Positions 47,792 through 60,447 of a stretch of DNA of 64,000 nt are shown piece after piece. The stretch lies in the NCBI GenBank assembly GCA_027886175.1, contig JAJNNQ010000006.1, positions 4,464,001 through 4,528,000 of the forward strand. The letters run 5' to 3'. The translations under genes and the position numbers were made by a program. The notes beneath the pieces were generated by a model. The model ran no database searches. It saw only the letters and a list, made by a program, of their open reading frames with translations, and was not told the origin of the DNA. The DNA is from Phylloscopus collybita (taxonomy: Eukaryota; Chordata; Aves; Passeriformes; Phylloscopidae). The first letter of the stretch is position 1. Each line of letters starts with the position of its first letter.

Positions 47792-50700
47792 AAGTGAGTG
47801 ACCACCCCTAGGTGATCTGCAGCACTTTTCCCTGTGTTGCTCACAGGCAGAGCCAAAGAACTTGACTAGACTAACAATACCTTTTTCCATAACTGTACAG
47901 TGCTGGCATCCAGATTGCAGTGTAGGAGCTCCAAACTGCCTATGACCTCTAGGGCACAGACCCAGTGTTTCAGTGCCCTTGACTTATGGAAGTACACATT
48001 TATTGACTGATGGAATAAAACCATACTTGCTCTATCTGTGTATTTGTCTTAAGATGAGATCTACCTTCAGGCAAATATTCTAAGTTTCCAAATATCATCT
48101 TCAACTATATAAATATCTCTTACAGAGGAAATTATCAGTGTTTTCAGACAGTTAATGTCATAGATAAGTGTAATAGGTCACACTGGCAGGAAACTTATTC
48201 AAGGAACTCTTCTTCTTGGGTGCAAGACATGACTGTGTATCACTGAGTGCATTGTGTGAATAATCTATTGCAAATAAAATCTACAGATTTTTGAATTCCT
48301 TTCCCATTTACCTGAAAGATTAAGAATCCTAAAACTGCTATAAAAATAACCTAAAGAAATGTGTTATAAGTCATAGCTTTCATTTTAATCCATCACTAGC
48401 ATTCTTCTTTCCAGACAACTTATTTGGGTTGTTTTGTTCTTTTTCCTCTATATCAATCAGAAAAGCAGGACCATGGCTAAAAGCAGAGTTTATACTTCCC
48501 TTTCAGGACATCCTTAAGTGTAAATGAACACAAGAAAAAAATCTACTCACAAGATATTTTATTTCATGCTCTTGCTTATATTTAGTTGTGAATTCGTTTA
48601 CATGTGAGTCCAAAATATATTTTTTTTAATAATGAGATTAACTCACTCCTCTTAACTTTCTCTCAAGCTCCCAATGGGTCTAAATAAGCCCAGTCTGAGC
48701 ACTGTAACTGCTCTATATCAGTTTAGTTTGCACCATTTTCTGCTAAAGAAAAGTACTGAACTTCAGAGTTTGTGTCTTTCATATGACAGGATGATTACAC
48801 ACAGCAAAGGATCTTCAGATTAAGGAAAGAAAAGGAAAAAAGTGAATATTTTAAATTAAAGCAATCAAGGTGTCAACATTCTTTTATCAAAAAAATAAAA
48901 AGTACTAAATGTAATGAAGATTTGCTTATGCATATAGGAGTCCTATATGAGATTTTGATGCTCTCAGTCTGCAGGAAACTCCACTTATCCCAGAAATGTT
49001 TGTTCTTGTCCTCCATGTGCACTTCTATACTTTCTCTCTATCACATTTCTTTTCTATATTGTTTTATAAACATTTACATCCTTCTTTCCCTTCCTCTTTT
49101 CTACTCTTATTTTCATGCTCAGTCCTTGACTCTAACCAATTTAAAATTAATAACTGAAAAAAACTATAAAAATAATGGCCATGTTAAACAGATATAGAAA
49201 TAAGTATATATTTAATATAATTTTATTGCTGACTTAGCTCTGTAGTTTTCAAACTGACAGATTGCTTGGATCATAAATAAGAAAAAAAATCATATTGCTT
49301 ATGGAAGAATTTGTTCTTCTACAGGATGGATCAGCAACTCATAGAAACTTTAATGTATTGCTCACTGTAATAGGAAGAGGCAGCATGTGCAGAATATTTT
49401 ATTTAAATGTATTGATCTTTTGACATATGGTTAAAAAAAAAGAGAAGAAATTCTAGGAGATCCAATGAAAAATACCTTAAATCATATTTTGCAGTAGTTT
49501 TGCATATATCAACTGGCAACTCCAAAACAAAATTCTTTACAAATATATTAATGCTTGAGCTTCTCATTTATCATATAAGTGTCAGACAAGACTCATAAGT
49601 CTCTTTCATGTATTGTTGATGAAGGTCACAGAAAGGCAGACTTTCAAATGACCTTCTCTCTCCCTAAATTACTGCAATGAAACTGTAAAATGAACATGTC
49701 AAGAATACTATATGATTTTCAGTGGCATACACTCCACCTAAGTGATCCTTTCACATCAAATGCCAGCTACCAGATGCTTAAGCTGTAACTGGGCAAACCT
49801 GTCCCGGGCTATTCTATTTCCTGATTTGTCTGCCTGCCGAGATGAGGCACAAATTGTGTCTTTTAAATCTTTGAACAGGTAAAGAAGTTGTTTTCAGAAC
49901 ATAACAGGTCCTATAAACAGCTTCAGGACGTAGCAGTTAGTGCAATAATTTCTGCAAGGAAATAAGGTCTTCTTTCCTCCTCATCCAATAAGCATTTTGT
50001 CATGGAACCTAAAACCTTGGGACCATTGTCTTCTGGTCTCTCTTCAGCAAAACCTTACACCAAGTGGAGAACAGAGATGATGTCTCTCAGAAATTTTATG
50101 CTCCTAAGGAAAGAATACCCATAGGGCATATTCTAGAAGCCATGTGTATGCATCTCGACAGACAGGTGCATGCTGACTACATATTTGGGTGGTGGAGATT
50201 AGATGTTACTGCTGGGTTTTGTGTAATCTCTAAACTGCCTTATACTGAAATGAATGTTCTTTAACAAACACCACTAGCAATAAAAAACAAAACAAAACAA
50301 AAAAACCCACCTGCCTTTGAATTCTAAGCAAATGTTTCAGAATTAATTATTTCATAACTCTCTTAAAAATACAACAACTCCTAACCAAGAAGTTCCATTT
50401 TTTTACCTGGAAAAGAAAGTTCTTATATTTCTTGTGCACTGTTTATGTCATCTTCTAAAAAACGTTTTCGCTTAAAGCAGGAAGAAAAAGAAAAGCAACA
50501 AAAATCAAATATTCTTATTGAAATAAGAATATTTGTCTTTTTTATCTAAATCCAGAAACATCCATTTCTCCTGCTTTTCTAAATCCTCTTTCCTCCTCTG
50601 CCTCTTCCACTGAATGGGCATGTGTCTGTTCACCATTGCAGAGAACATACAGGGGATTGTAAGAATTGTGAATGGAAGGACAGAATGTGAAATGGAAGTT

Positions 50701-51369
50701 TGACTGCACAAATTAGTAAGAATTTTCTAATTAACGTCAGTAAATAAATAAGACAGTTCTATCTTGCTGGACATAACTGAGTTATGAATTAAATGGAGAA
50801 GAGAGAGAGAGAGAAAGAATAATGTTCCTGGTTGGAAAAGTGCAGTTCTAATATGATTAGTACAGAAAAGAGACTGAAAGAAGAACTGTAGAGAAGTTAT
50901 GATTAAGAACTTTTTAGCTATTTATCACCTTTTTTTATTTAGTCTTGCTGTATTTCTGGCTGGTTGGGTATGCATTTATGACTGATGAATTTAGCATATC
51001 AACTGTTTTCACACTGTATTTATAAAATACTTCTAATGGCTTATAATGGAATATTTTGCTTTTTGATAAAAAGAATAATCCATCAAAACAACAGGGAGAA
51101 AGGAAATGGAAGAAAACATTTGTTCAGAAAGCTTTTAAATTATGGGGTTTTTTTTATGTTAACATTTCTTTTCCTCTTGCTCTGTCTATCTTCTTCCACA
51201 AGGACCAAATCAAGCAATTACATAGAAAAAAAAACCAAACAACATTGCCTGATAGTTCACACTTTACCAGGGGAATCAGCAGGGAATGATTTGCAAAATT
51301 GTTGTTTGCTGAGATTATGTATCAACAGCTGAAGTCCACAACTCCTGAACGTAGAGCACGACAAGCTGA
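47792..51369. other. Unique non-coding DNA
   Basis: No gene or transposon was recognised. It has a short A/C tract at about 50284-50311, a 30-bp hairpin at 50506-50535 and a (GA)n patch at about 50797-50814. The stretch 49690-49990 has unusually balanced composition. It includes a splice-donor-like CAGGTAAAG at about 49876-49884, preceded by about 30 codons without a stop, so a short exon or conserved element is possible but not shown. Confidence 0.45.
50506..50535. repeat. Perfect hairpin, 14-bp arms, 2-base loop
   Basis: CAAATATTCTTATT (50506-50519) and AATAAGAATATTTG (50522-50535) are exact reverse complements around GA. Confidence 0.92.
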
Positions 51370-51705
51370 ACTGTAGTGAAGTACAGAGGGGAAGTGGAGG
51401 AGCAGATGCTGACCTTCTCTCTGGTGACCCAAGTGATAGGACCCAAGCAAAAGGCATGAAGCTGTGTCATGGGAGATTTAGGCTGGATATCAGGAAAACA
51501 TTCTTCACCCAGAGGGTGATTGACCACTGGAACAGAATCCCTAAGGAAGTGGTCACAGCACCAAACCTGAGAGAGCTCAAGCATTTAGACAATGCTCTTA
51601 GGCACATGATGTGACATTTGAGGATGGTGCTGTGCCGGGCCAGGAGTTGGACTCGATGATCCTTGTGGGTCACTTCCAACTCACCACCTTCCGTTATTTT
51701 ATGAA
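51370..51705 (+). mobile_element. CR1-J-like LINE 3' end
   Basis: A sense-strand, strongly 5'-truncated CR1 3' UTR. Clear landmarks are 'GGCATGAAGCTGTGTCATGG' at about 51453, 'TTCTTCACCCAGAGGGTGAT' at 51502, 'AAGTGGTCACAGCACCAAAC' at 51546 and 'GGCCAGGAGTTGGACTCGAT' at 51638. The terminal repeats are degenerate (ATTTTATGAAAG). This is the same subfamily as the antisense copy at 45331-46350, which carries the complementary 'GAGTTGGAAGGGACC' end. The antisense frames at 51257-51679 are shadows. Confidence 0.9.
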
Positions 51706-54354
51706 AGATTCAAAAAAGTTTGTTGTCAAAGTATTTAATAAAGCACTACAAATTTGAAAGTTTGTGTCTTTCCCTGGTTCAACTATCCATTTGTAGGGTG
51801 GGGTAACACAGACACATCTTTTACAGGAATATTGGGAAAATCCATACATCATTTTTTGAGGCATACTTGGCTACCCTTCTGGTAGGGACTATAATTCTCC
51901 ACATAATAATTATTAATATAGAGTCCAGGACAAATTCTCATATAGAATACAGTAACTGTGGTCATCAACAGAATGAAGAGGAACCTCTCACCCATATGTA
52001 TGCACCTATTCAGGAGGCAGGAGATGTGGACAAGTGGTCCGAGGACAGTTTTTGCATGTACTGAACTTGAAGTTTCCTAGATGGATTTAAACTCTTAAAC
52101 AGTTCAGCAGTAACTAATACAATAAATAACAATGGTAGAAAACTAAGAACAGAGCAAAGGGATCTTATAAAGTGTGTAGAATGAGCAGGAACATATTTAA
52201 AAAAAAAAAAAAAAGTGCCTTTAATAATGTGTGTTCAGTAGTAAGTCAAAATGTACTCACTAGAAATAACCATGAATTCTTTTTGAGAAAGTCTTTGTGT
52301 CAGGCTCTCCATACCATTAAAAAGCCATCAGTGACATCACTTTGGTACAGCTCCATGTATTCATTATGTACTAAGGTGGAGTGGGAGGGAAAATTTAAAA
52401 TTAAATATGTACAACAGCCTGTTCATGGTTACTTGGCCTATGAAAATATTAGGAGAAAACTAAAACAGCTTCCTTTGTCAAGACAGCAGAGGTGAGTGAG
52501 CCAGGTAAGTCATGGATATTTTTAACTTGCAGTTTTAGAATATCTTTTCTGAAAAAGATTCAAATATTTACCCATGGATTCCCACGAATATTAAGCAATC
52601 CATTATAACATAAAATTGATTAATGTTTCACTTTTAAAGAACTATGAAAACATTAACTAATACCAATGAAGGTGTATGGTATTATACATATGTCCCATGG
52701 TAGAGTGTCTGCCTTTTTTAATTCTGTTTGGTAATGGTCTGCCCTATGGACAGATGTGACTATCAAATTCAATGCCTGCAGCACATTTACTGACCTTCAT
52801 CAAGCTCTGCCTTTTTTATGCAGCAACATTATTTTGTTTTATTATTTTACCCAAAGAGAGCACTCTGTGATCAGTAAAGAGATGCTTTTATCTTAATAAT
52901 TGTTCCCATATTCATAAATATTCAGATTTTCAGTCTCCCAGGAACACTGTTCCCTATTTCTTGGTATTGACAAAAAGCAATGAAATAATTTCAAGTGAGG
53001 CTCAATACAGAAAAGCTGATAGTCCAGTTAGGTCATTAGCGTAAGACCACTTTTGTTTGCGCTTGTTAAATTCTGTAAAATGATAAGATTACAGTCTACA
53101 TATCTTTCACATTAGATGCAGTTACATTTAATTCAAGAGGAACATTTAAAGAGTGTCAGGCCTTGAATCTGAAAAATTTTGAGGGAATCATTTTCTTTAT
53201 TCTTTCTACCAGGTTCTCGTAGAGTTAACCTGTGATTAAATATGTCAAGGACCAAGGAACAAGTCAATACATTAAAAAAAAAACAAAACAAATCAGGATG
53301 AAGCCTGACACCAATATAAAACTGGAATAATGTAATTAAATTTAATGTATTAAAACAGGCACTTAGAAACAATCTGTCCATAGTGTTTTAGAAGGGAAGA
53401 GAAAAATTTAAGAACTTTCAAAATCATTTACATAGAAGATATGAATATGAAAATGGTTTTATGATGTAGTGAATTCAGCAAGTTGTCTTCAAGTCAGAGT
53501 CCTTCAATTAAGTATGGCTACAGAATAAGCTATGTATATTTTTGTAAAGACATATGCATTGGAATGAGAATGTCAGAAGCATAATGATGACTAAGACTTA
53601 GAAAATCTCCTGCAGAGACAGCAAATTAAATATTTTTACAAAACTTTTTTCTTTGTATCTGAATGCACTGGCCACACAAATATTAAGAAGAAAGCTAACC
53701 AAAAGCTTAAACAATATATATTATATATAATACATAGAACTATATAGGTATGTAATTTTATAGGTTTTTTTTTTTTTTTTAATTGTATTAGTTATGATGA
53801 TACACCACTGCCAGGTGCTAGTGAAAAGAAAAATTCTTTCATATGACTGTTTCAGATTATGTAGTCACTTGAGTATCTGGACACTGCCTGGTTATCTCTA
53901 CCGTGGTTTAAGATATTCACGTAACTGTAAAATTTTACACCAGGGTAAACCTACAAAATACCTGTCCAAAACACTTGGTCTTGACAAACAAAATTTTGGC
54001 TGTTGGTAGAGCAAAGGAAATGACTTACCATGCTATTAATAATTTTGAATCTTTCAAATATCATATTTCTAAATGATATTATATGTAAGTAATATAGGTA
54101 ACTCTTTTTCTCTTAAAAATGGTGTGAGAATGATTATAAAGTTTAAAATATGAAGACTAAAAATATCTTAAGTATCTAAAGTAAAGGATTTGTGCCCTCT
54201 ACATTTTATATTTGTTAGCTATGAGTAAATTAGATTTTGTCAAGTAGTCAATATTGCATATTATCAATAAAACCAAAAATTTTGCTTGAGCACTAAGAAT
54301 AAGCCTTGTACTGAGTAGTCCAGTAATGGTTCTTTGTGGACCTTAGCCTGATGG

Positions 54355-54380
54355 GTACCTTATCTTAGTGGATAAGGTAC
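54355..54380. repeat. Perfect hairpin, 10-bp arms
   Basis: GTACCTTATC (54355-54364) and GATAAGGTAC (54371-54380) are exact reverse complements around the 6-base loop TTAGTG. Confidence 0.9.
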
Positions 54381-54517
54381 TTCACTGCCAGTACACCAAA
54401 AAAACTGTGTCCTTTATATTGGGATGTGAGGTTTTTTTCCATCACTGAGTGTATTTTGTCAGTGAAGCCCAAAGAGCCCAAAGAAAAATCTCCTAATAGT
54501 ATTTTTAATAGGGAAAA

Positions 54518-54638
54518 GAAATCATAGGCATGTATTGCATGATTTGCAAAGAAATTTCTGTTACCATCAGAAAGAAATTTCTATTTCCATCAGAAATCAT
54601 AGACATGTATTGCATAATTTGCAAAAGATTTCTGTTGC
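54518..54638. repeat. Nested tandem duplication
   Basis: An outer repeat of about 45 bp (starting AATCATAGGCATGTATTGCA at about 54519 and AATCATAGACATGTATTGCA at about 54595) encloses an inner 23-bp tandem pair. The inner pair starts GAAATTTCT at 54551 and 54574, and both copies end CCATCAGAAA. Copies differ at a few sites. Confidence 0.88.
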
Positions 54639-55447
54639 AACCTGACCCAAGAAAGCTCTGAAAACTCTGTTTTTATTCTGATATAATTATCAGCATTTTC
54701 AAATCACTTTAGTAATAATTAAAAAAAAAATTGTTATTATTATTATGAAAAAATACCTCCGTTGTAGCCCCAGCACACTTAGTTAAACAAATTTTAATTA
54801 GAAATCTGGGGAAAAATCTAATATCACTGACTGTACAAGTTCCTGAAGAAGCAGACAACACTCTCAGCTTATTAGGCACTTGACTTACCATGTGTTCTAG
54901 AGATATTTGCTGAACTTCAAAAGCAAAGAATTTCTACTTCTCTTGGTAGTTTATTCCAAGACTAAACAAACATGACTTAAAAATTAACTACTCATTTGCA
55001 GCCATTTTATCAGACAAAATCCATTTTTAATTTTTTTTTTAGTGGTTCTGGGATTTTACTAGCACTTGACAAGTGCCCTCATAAATTCAATTGTAAAAAT
55101 TATTGTGCTTTATTATGGATTGCTTGGATCAAATGTGCTTAACTAGCAACAGTATTGCAGGTAATATTGATAAAATTTACTCAGTCATGACCAACTTGAT
55201 TAACCAGTATTTTTTTACAATGGAATTCTACTAAAACATCACAGAAGCATCTTGATATGATAGAGAAAGAGACACACGGCAACTGTGTATGTTTCCACTC
55301 CGTTCATTCTTCTGTCTCTGAAGGAGTAGCTTAAAACCTGCTTCTGACATTGCTATGACTATCTAGAAATTTGGAGAAAAGCACATGGGGAAAAAAATAA
55401 GGTGACTTTTTAAGATAACAACAGAGGCAAAAATGTATGACAGAGGG

Positions 55448-55482
55448 AAAAAAAAAACCAAAACCAAAACCAAAAACAAACC
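55448..55482. repeat. A/C-rich tract
   Basis: Poly(A) followed by AAAACC units. Same compositional class as the other tracts. Confidence 0.88.
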
Positions 55483-57878
55483 AGATCCCATTTTAAATTC
55501 TTTGCCAATGTACAAATTCTTCACAGTGGTGTTAGCATGATGCTGTCTGATTACCCTACAAAACACACTTCTGGGACTGCATGGAGGCCATTCTTTGGTA
55601 GCTAGTAAAAAGCTAAAAAGGGGGGTTTGATATTTAGTTGATTTTTGTGCCTCATCTTTTTTATTACCCATTTTCACCATGACTTTACAAGCATGATATT
55701 GAAAGTGTAGCAGTCAAACAAAAGAGGTAAAAGGAGGGGCAAAGAATCTATTCCCACACACATGGATGGTGACTGGGACTGTCCAAGAAAATGAAGTTTT
55801 CAGTTCATTAAGAAGTTTTTATCCTCATAAAGAAACCAGAAGCCAAATAATAACACCGAAACTAACAGCACTGGTGAGGTTTCTAATTGTCTATTTTCTC
55901 ATCATCAAGGTTTACCAGCTGCTTAGTTAATGAACACGGAGTTTGTTTCTGGATATTGTTTCAAAATAGAGGTGTTTTCACCTCAGATAGCATATGCAAT
56001 GTTTTAAAGTGAAAAAAAAGGATATGAAAAATAGTGCTTTACCTATTTTTACCTAGATATAGTCCTTGGCATACTATCTGAAAATTATAAAGCCATTATG
56101 ATTTTTTTTAATCCTCATAATGTCTTTTTGTTGCAGTAGAAAAGGATAGAAGTAATCCCCTCCCCATTTTAGAGATTAAAAAAAAAAAAAAGTCCAAAGT
56201 AGATTATAATTTACCTAAACTGACACATATGATGTGTGGTTACATTGGGAACTATAAAAGTCTTAATGGTATGGGCCCTTTTACAGATAAAAACTTCTAT
56301 AGATTTCTTTTCCTAATTTATAAATATGGCATGCAAAAATAAATTACAATACTGCAAAATAAACATGGTAAAAAATAAGCAAATATAAAAGCTTGATTCG
56401 TGCATAGTGCAGATTTTATACAATTTCATTATCATATAAATAGCTCACATATATAATCTTTCTTACGTTAATTCTGATAAATGTTACAGTAAAAATTAAG
56501 ATTAATTGAGGTTGCTTTGAAAGATTTGCTAAGAGTTATATCTGCAGTACTTTTTAGCCTAGTTACATTATGTTCTAAAAGTTTCAGTACTCTATTAGTT
56601 ATTTACAATATCTGCTTACTCATATTTTTATAGACTGCTAAACTGTGTAAAATTGCTTTTTCAGTCTTAACTTTTGATGCTTAGAATTCTTCAATGCTCT
56701 TTTTTTTTTTTTAGCTTGAGTCTTCAGAATATACAGAGATCTGCTAGATGACTCAGTTGTTAACTGTTTTGGAAATTAATACATGGTAGCTGAGAAGAAG
56801 CATTAAATCTGCATAAACTTACAAAGATTCATGCCTAAGATGGGTTACAAAAAGAAAGTGAAGGGCAAACATTATTTGTTGTCATTGAAGGACACTAAGT
56901 TTTTGCACAGTCACAAAGGTGTCTAGGGATAGATTGATTCTTTCTTTGGATCTTACATCTTACACATACAGAAATGCTGCATATCCTTTTGTGTAGGCAG
57001 AGATTTAAATAAGGCAGTTGAGAGCAGGGAAGAACTTTATCTGGCATGTTTAATAAAATATGCTGTGAAATACTAGGAGACTGATTTCTTACTGACTTAC
57101 ACCTGGTGCAGGTATTTTTTTATGTTTGAAAACTTAGTAAAAATTAGACTTATAATATAATCATATCAAAATGTCAGTATTTTATACTCATTTTTCACAG
57201 ATTAAAAAAACCCTGTTATATGATAAACTATGAAAAGCACATTTCAGTACAAAAGCCTCTCACTTCACAGCTATACTAAACATAGCTCTTCTTTTCAGAA
57301 TCCCTAAAAAGCTTTGTGCCATACTACTGCATCCTGAGAGCTTATGAACTGCAGATTTGGGCACCTTCATTTCCATTAGTGCACTGTATCTTGCTTGTAT
57401 CATTGTCTTTAAGTTGCAGTTGAGCATTTGCAAATTTTCACAAAAGGAATCCAATTAACTTAGATCTCTCTCTTTTTAGTTTTACTCTTTCTTCTCCTGC
57501 ATAGTGACAATTTTTTTTTTGAATGTCATCCATGCAGGTAGGCTAGAGGACTACAAGCAAACCAGATTTTCTTGTCTGGTGTTAACCACTCTGCTGCTTT
57601 GGTACTCTATCCAAAATAAATGGGCATAGCAGATCTTCAGTCAGTAATGCCAGGCTCAATAATGCTTAGAAATTAAATTCCCCAGAACACTTAATTAAAT
57701 ATGAAAAGCATTTATCCCATTTTCAGTGAATAAATGCCATGTCCCATAGTTAGTGTTATACTATAAAATCACACAATAGCGTATTAATGAATAGGACTAT
57801 TCTTTGTTGTTACTTCACACTCCTTAGAATTCTGTAACACATATCATGCAAGTGTTCCTCTGGGATAAAACAGCAATA

Positions 57879-57931
57879 AATCTTCAATAAACTATGAACA
57901 ACATTACAGTCTGAGTGACAAACACTTTCCT
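57879..57931 (+). repeat. Dispersed 53-bp repeat, copy 1
   Basis: Matches 60395-60447 in the same orientation at 47 of 53 positions by my count, including an identical 28-base core from 57885. The element type is unknown; similarity stops sharply at both ends. Confidence 0.85.
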
Positions 57932-59416
57932 AAAAAAAGTATTACTGGATATATTATAACAAAAATAAACAAAGGAGGAAATATTATTAAAAGTTTGCCT
58001 CTTTTTCCAGATGTGTCTCATACTGCTTGGAATTAAACACCAGTAAATCTTTAATGAGGTATGAATGACTATACCAATCACTTGAGAGTTATTGACACAT
58101 CAATATCCATAGAATAGTATCTTATTAAACTATTGCAGTTCCTTTCCTGATAGGCATTATATATTCAGTATCAATAATACATGAGCATTTTTAATTCATT
58201 TCTGTTGTTACACCCTGTCCTTACTCCTGCAGCAACATTATTAAAACTGATTTTATAAACATAATTTTCTCAAGATACATGTGTTAAATGTGACTGGTAC
58301 TGAAGAGTTGTGAATGTAGCTGGTATAAAATTCCTAATTTATTACTGATAAATAATACATGGCTTAACAAACAGAATAACATTATACTTAAACTGTTCTT
58401 TCTACAAGATTGACCCAGAAGGAAGGAGGAAGCTTTTCTTTTACAAGTTTGACCTATATTTATAAATTACTAATTTGCAAAGATCAAAGAGCTATGCAAC
58501 TGTGAATGCTGATCTTTTCACTTTGACATCTGGCTTCTAAGAGATGCACTGCACTACCATCCACACCTTTCTTATGCTTCCACTTGTCAATTGCTGTTAC
58601 ACTGAAGTTGTGGTCGTAATCTGATTCAGAGTACAGCATCCCCCTAAAGACAGGGGAAACTCAGTTTCCTTTGGCTGACTCAGTGCCACTTACAATTGCT
58701 TTCTACCAGACCAAACACTGAAAGGTTTTGCTATGACATTGCTCTGCTATCCTCTCAAGTCAATTGGACAAGCACATAAAGCAGCACTGCTTAGAAATGA
58801 GACAGCTTGAGAACTGCATTTTGTAAATGTAGATTTAAACCACTTGTCAGAATTTAAGGTTCTGCAAAGTTAGGGAAAAGCTGCCTCTATGTTCTCTACT
58901 GTTTGACTACACCCATGACAAAGTGTTTTTTTTTCTTAATCTCTTCATATTTTTACTTCATGAATGTCAGATCACTTTACAGTGATTAATTGATAGCTTG
59001 TATCTTGATATCTGTGCCTAACAAGTAAAGGTAAGTATCATTTCCTGAAATCACTGATAAGGACAGAAAAACTTGGTGCCATGGTGTGATTAGTTTATAT
59101 AATCTCTTGTAGTTTCTGTCATGGCTGGATCACTTAAAAGATGTCACTATGATTTTCCCAAAGGGCACTTTGTATTTCATTTTTCTACAGGTGATTTACT
59201 GCCCCTTTACTGATGTATTTTAAGTACAGCACTATTAATAAATGTAATCATGTTACTGCTAGTAATGATTTTGATAATGGTCACTTAGGTGTTCATCTAG
59301 ATTCCTGTTAACACAGGAATTGAGCTCCAAATTTTGAACCTAGGACAGAAGGACTTTGTAAGGGTGGAAAGCAGTAGAAAATTCAGATACAGATCAGTGT
59401 CTAGAAGTTTATCCAG

Positions 59417-59850
59417 AGGTCACTCACAAATGCAGGCTGGGGGATGAACAGACTGAGAGCAACCTTGCTGAGAAGGGCTTGGGGTACTGGTGATAAAGAG
59501 CTGGACATGAGACAACAGTGGCAGGTTCACTGCCCAGAAAGCTGATGCTATCCTGGCCTGCATCAAAAGCAGTGTTACCAGCAGGATGAGGGAGGGGATT
59601 CTCCCTCAAGAGAGCCATTACTTCACTCTCTTGAGACCCCCATCTGGAGCATCATGTCCACGTTTGGGGTCCTCAGCACAGGATAGATGTGGACCTGTTT
59701 GATCAAAGGCTTGGAGGCTGAGAGAGTTGAGACAGTTCATCTTGGAGAACAGGCTGCTTCAGAGAGATTTTATAGCAGCTCTTCAGTACTTGAAGCAGGC
59801 CTACATCACATATGGGGATAGATATTAGCAGCATTTGTTGTGGTAGTTGA
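59417..59850 (+). mobile_element. CR1 LINE fragment without 3' end
   Basis: A sense-strand CR1 covering the ORF2 C-terminal region and the start of the 3' UTR. Landmarks are 'CACTCACAAATGCAGGCTGG' at about 59420, 'AAGAGCTGGACATGAGACAA' at 59496, 'GCATCAAAAGCAGTGTTACC' near 59561, 'GGGGTCCTCAGCACAGGATA' at 59666 and 'GGCTGAGAGAGTTGAGACAG' at 59716. Similarity fades after about 59800-59850. The terminal 3' repeats are absent, so the copy is truncated at both ends, which is not the usual outcome of CR1 insertion alone. The (GGGAA)n array starts 70 bp further on. Confidence 0.87.
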
Positions 59851-59920
59851 AAAGCTGAAGATGAATCCAAGGTTATGAGTCAGAGTGATGATGAGAGAGA
59901 TAAGGATGGTGTGGTCAACA

Positions 59921-60050
59921 GGGAAGGGAAGGGAAGGGAAGGGAAGGGAAGGGAAGGGAAGGGAAGGGAAGGGAAGGGAAGGGAAGGGAAGGGAAGGGAA
60001 GGGAAGGGAAGGGAAGGGAAGGAAAGGGAAGGGAAGGGAAGGGAAGGGAA
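59921..60050. repeat. (GGGAA)26 pentamer microsatellite
   Basis: Twenty-six head-to-tail GGGAA pentamers over 130 bp. A single variant unit (GGAAA) lies at 60021-60025. It is pure purine on the plus strand. The frames at 59875-60184 translate it as a Glu-Gly-Lys-Gly-Arg repeat and are not genes. Confidence 0.97.
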
Positions 60051-60394
60051 ATTACTATTTACTCCTTACAGCAACATATATGATTGCTATATTATTTTTA
60101 TTTCCTGACAAAACAGAATTTCATTTCTATTGTAGTACACTCCGCATTAAAAAAAAAAAAAAAATTAAACAAGGAACTGCATAGGAAGTGAAAATCACCT
60201 AGATATCACAACAACACATTTAGTCAATATTATGTATTAGAGCATAAATTATTGATGACATTAAGGGCAGATATAGAAAACCCTTGATAGTGATTCTCAT
60301 TTAGTTTTTACAGTCTACATTCAATTCCTGTGCAGCTGCCCAGTTTAAATGTTTCTTTTTCGACTTTTATTTTTTTAGAACATTAAGTAGTTTT

Positions 60395-60447
60395 AATCTG
60401 CAATAAACTATGAACAACATTACAGTCTAAGCAACAAACACCGTCCT
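60395..60447 (+). repeat. Dispersed 53-bp repeat, copy 2
   Basis: Same orientation as 57879-57931 and 2516 bp further on, with six differences in 53 bases. Flanking sequences are unrelated. Confidence 0.85.

Larger units (their letters stand above)
51706..59416. other. Unique AT-rich non-coding DNA
   Basis: No gene or transposon was recognised in 7.7 kb. The 107-codon plus frame at 52172-52495 starts near an A15 run (52199-52214) and shows no domain or signal; I do not call it a gene. Local repeats are a T run at about 53766-53780, a nested tandem duplication at 54518-54638, a 10-bp-arm hairpin at 54355-54380, an A/C tract at 55448-55482 and a 53-bp dispersed repeat at 57879-57931. The stretch 58480-58790 is of more balanced composition. 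Confidence 0.5.

Noticed and set aside
52172..52495. 107-codon plus-strand frame
   Set aside because: It begins with poly-Lys from an A run and shows no domain, signal peptide or membrane segment. Such frames are expected in 64 kb of AT-rich DNA.
59921..60050. Telomere-like or satellite array
   Set aside because: The unit is GGGAA, not TTAGGG, and 26 copies at one site are a microsatellite.
59875..60184. Repeat protein with Glu-Gly-Lys-Gly-Arg units
   Set aside because: It is a direct translation of the (GGGAA)26 microsatellite.
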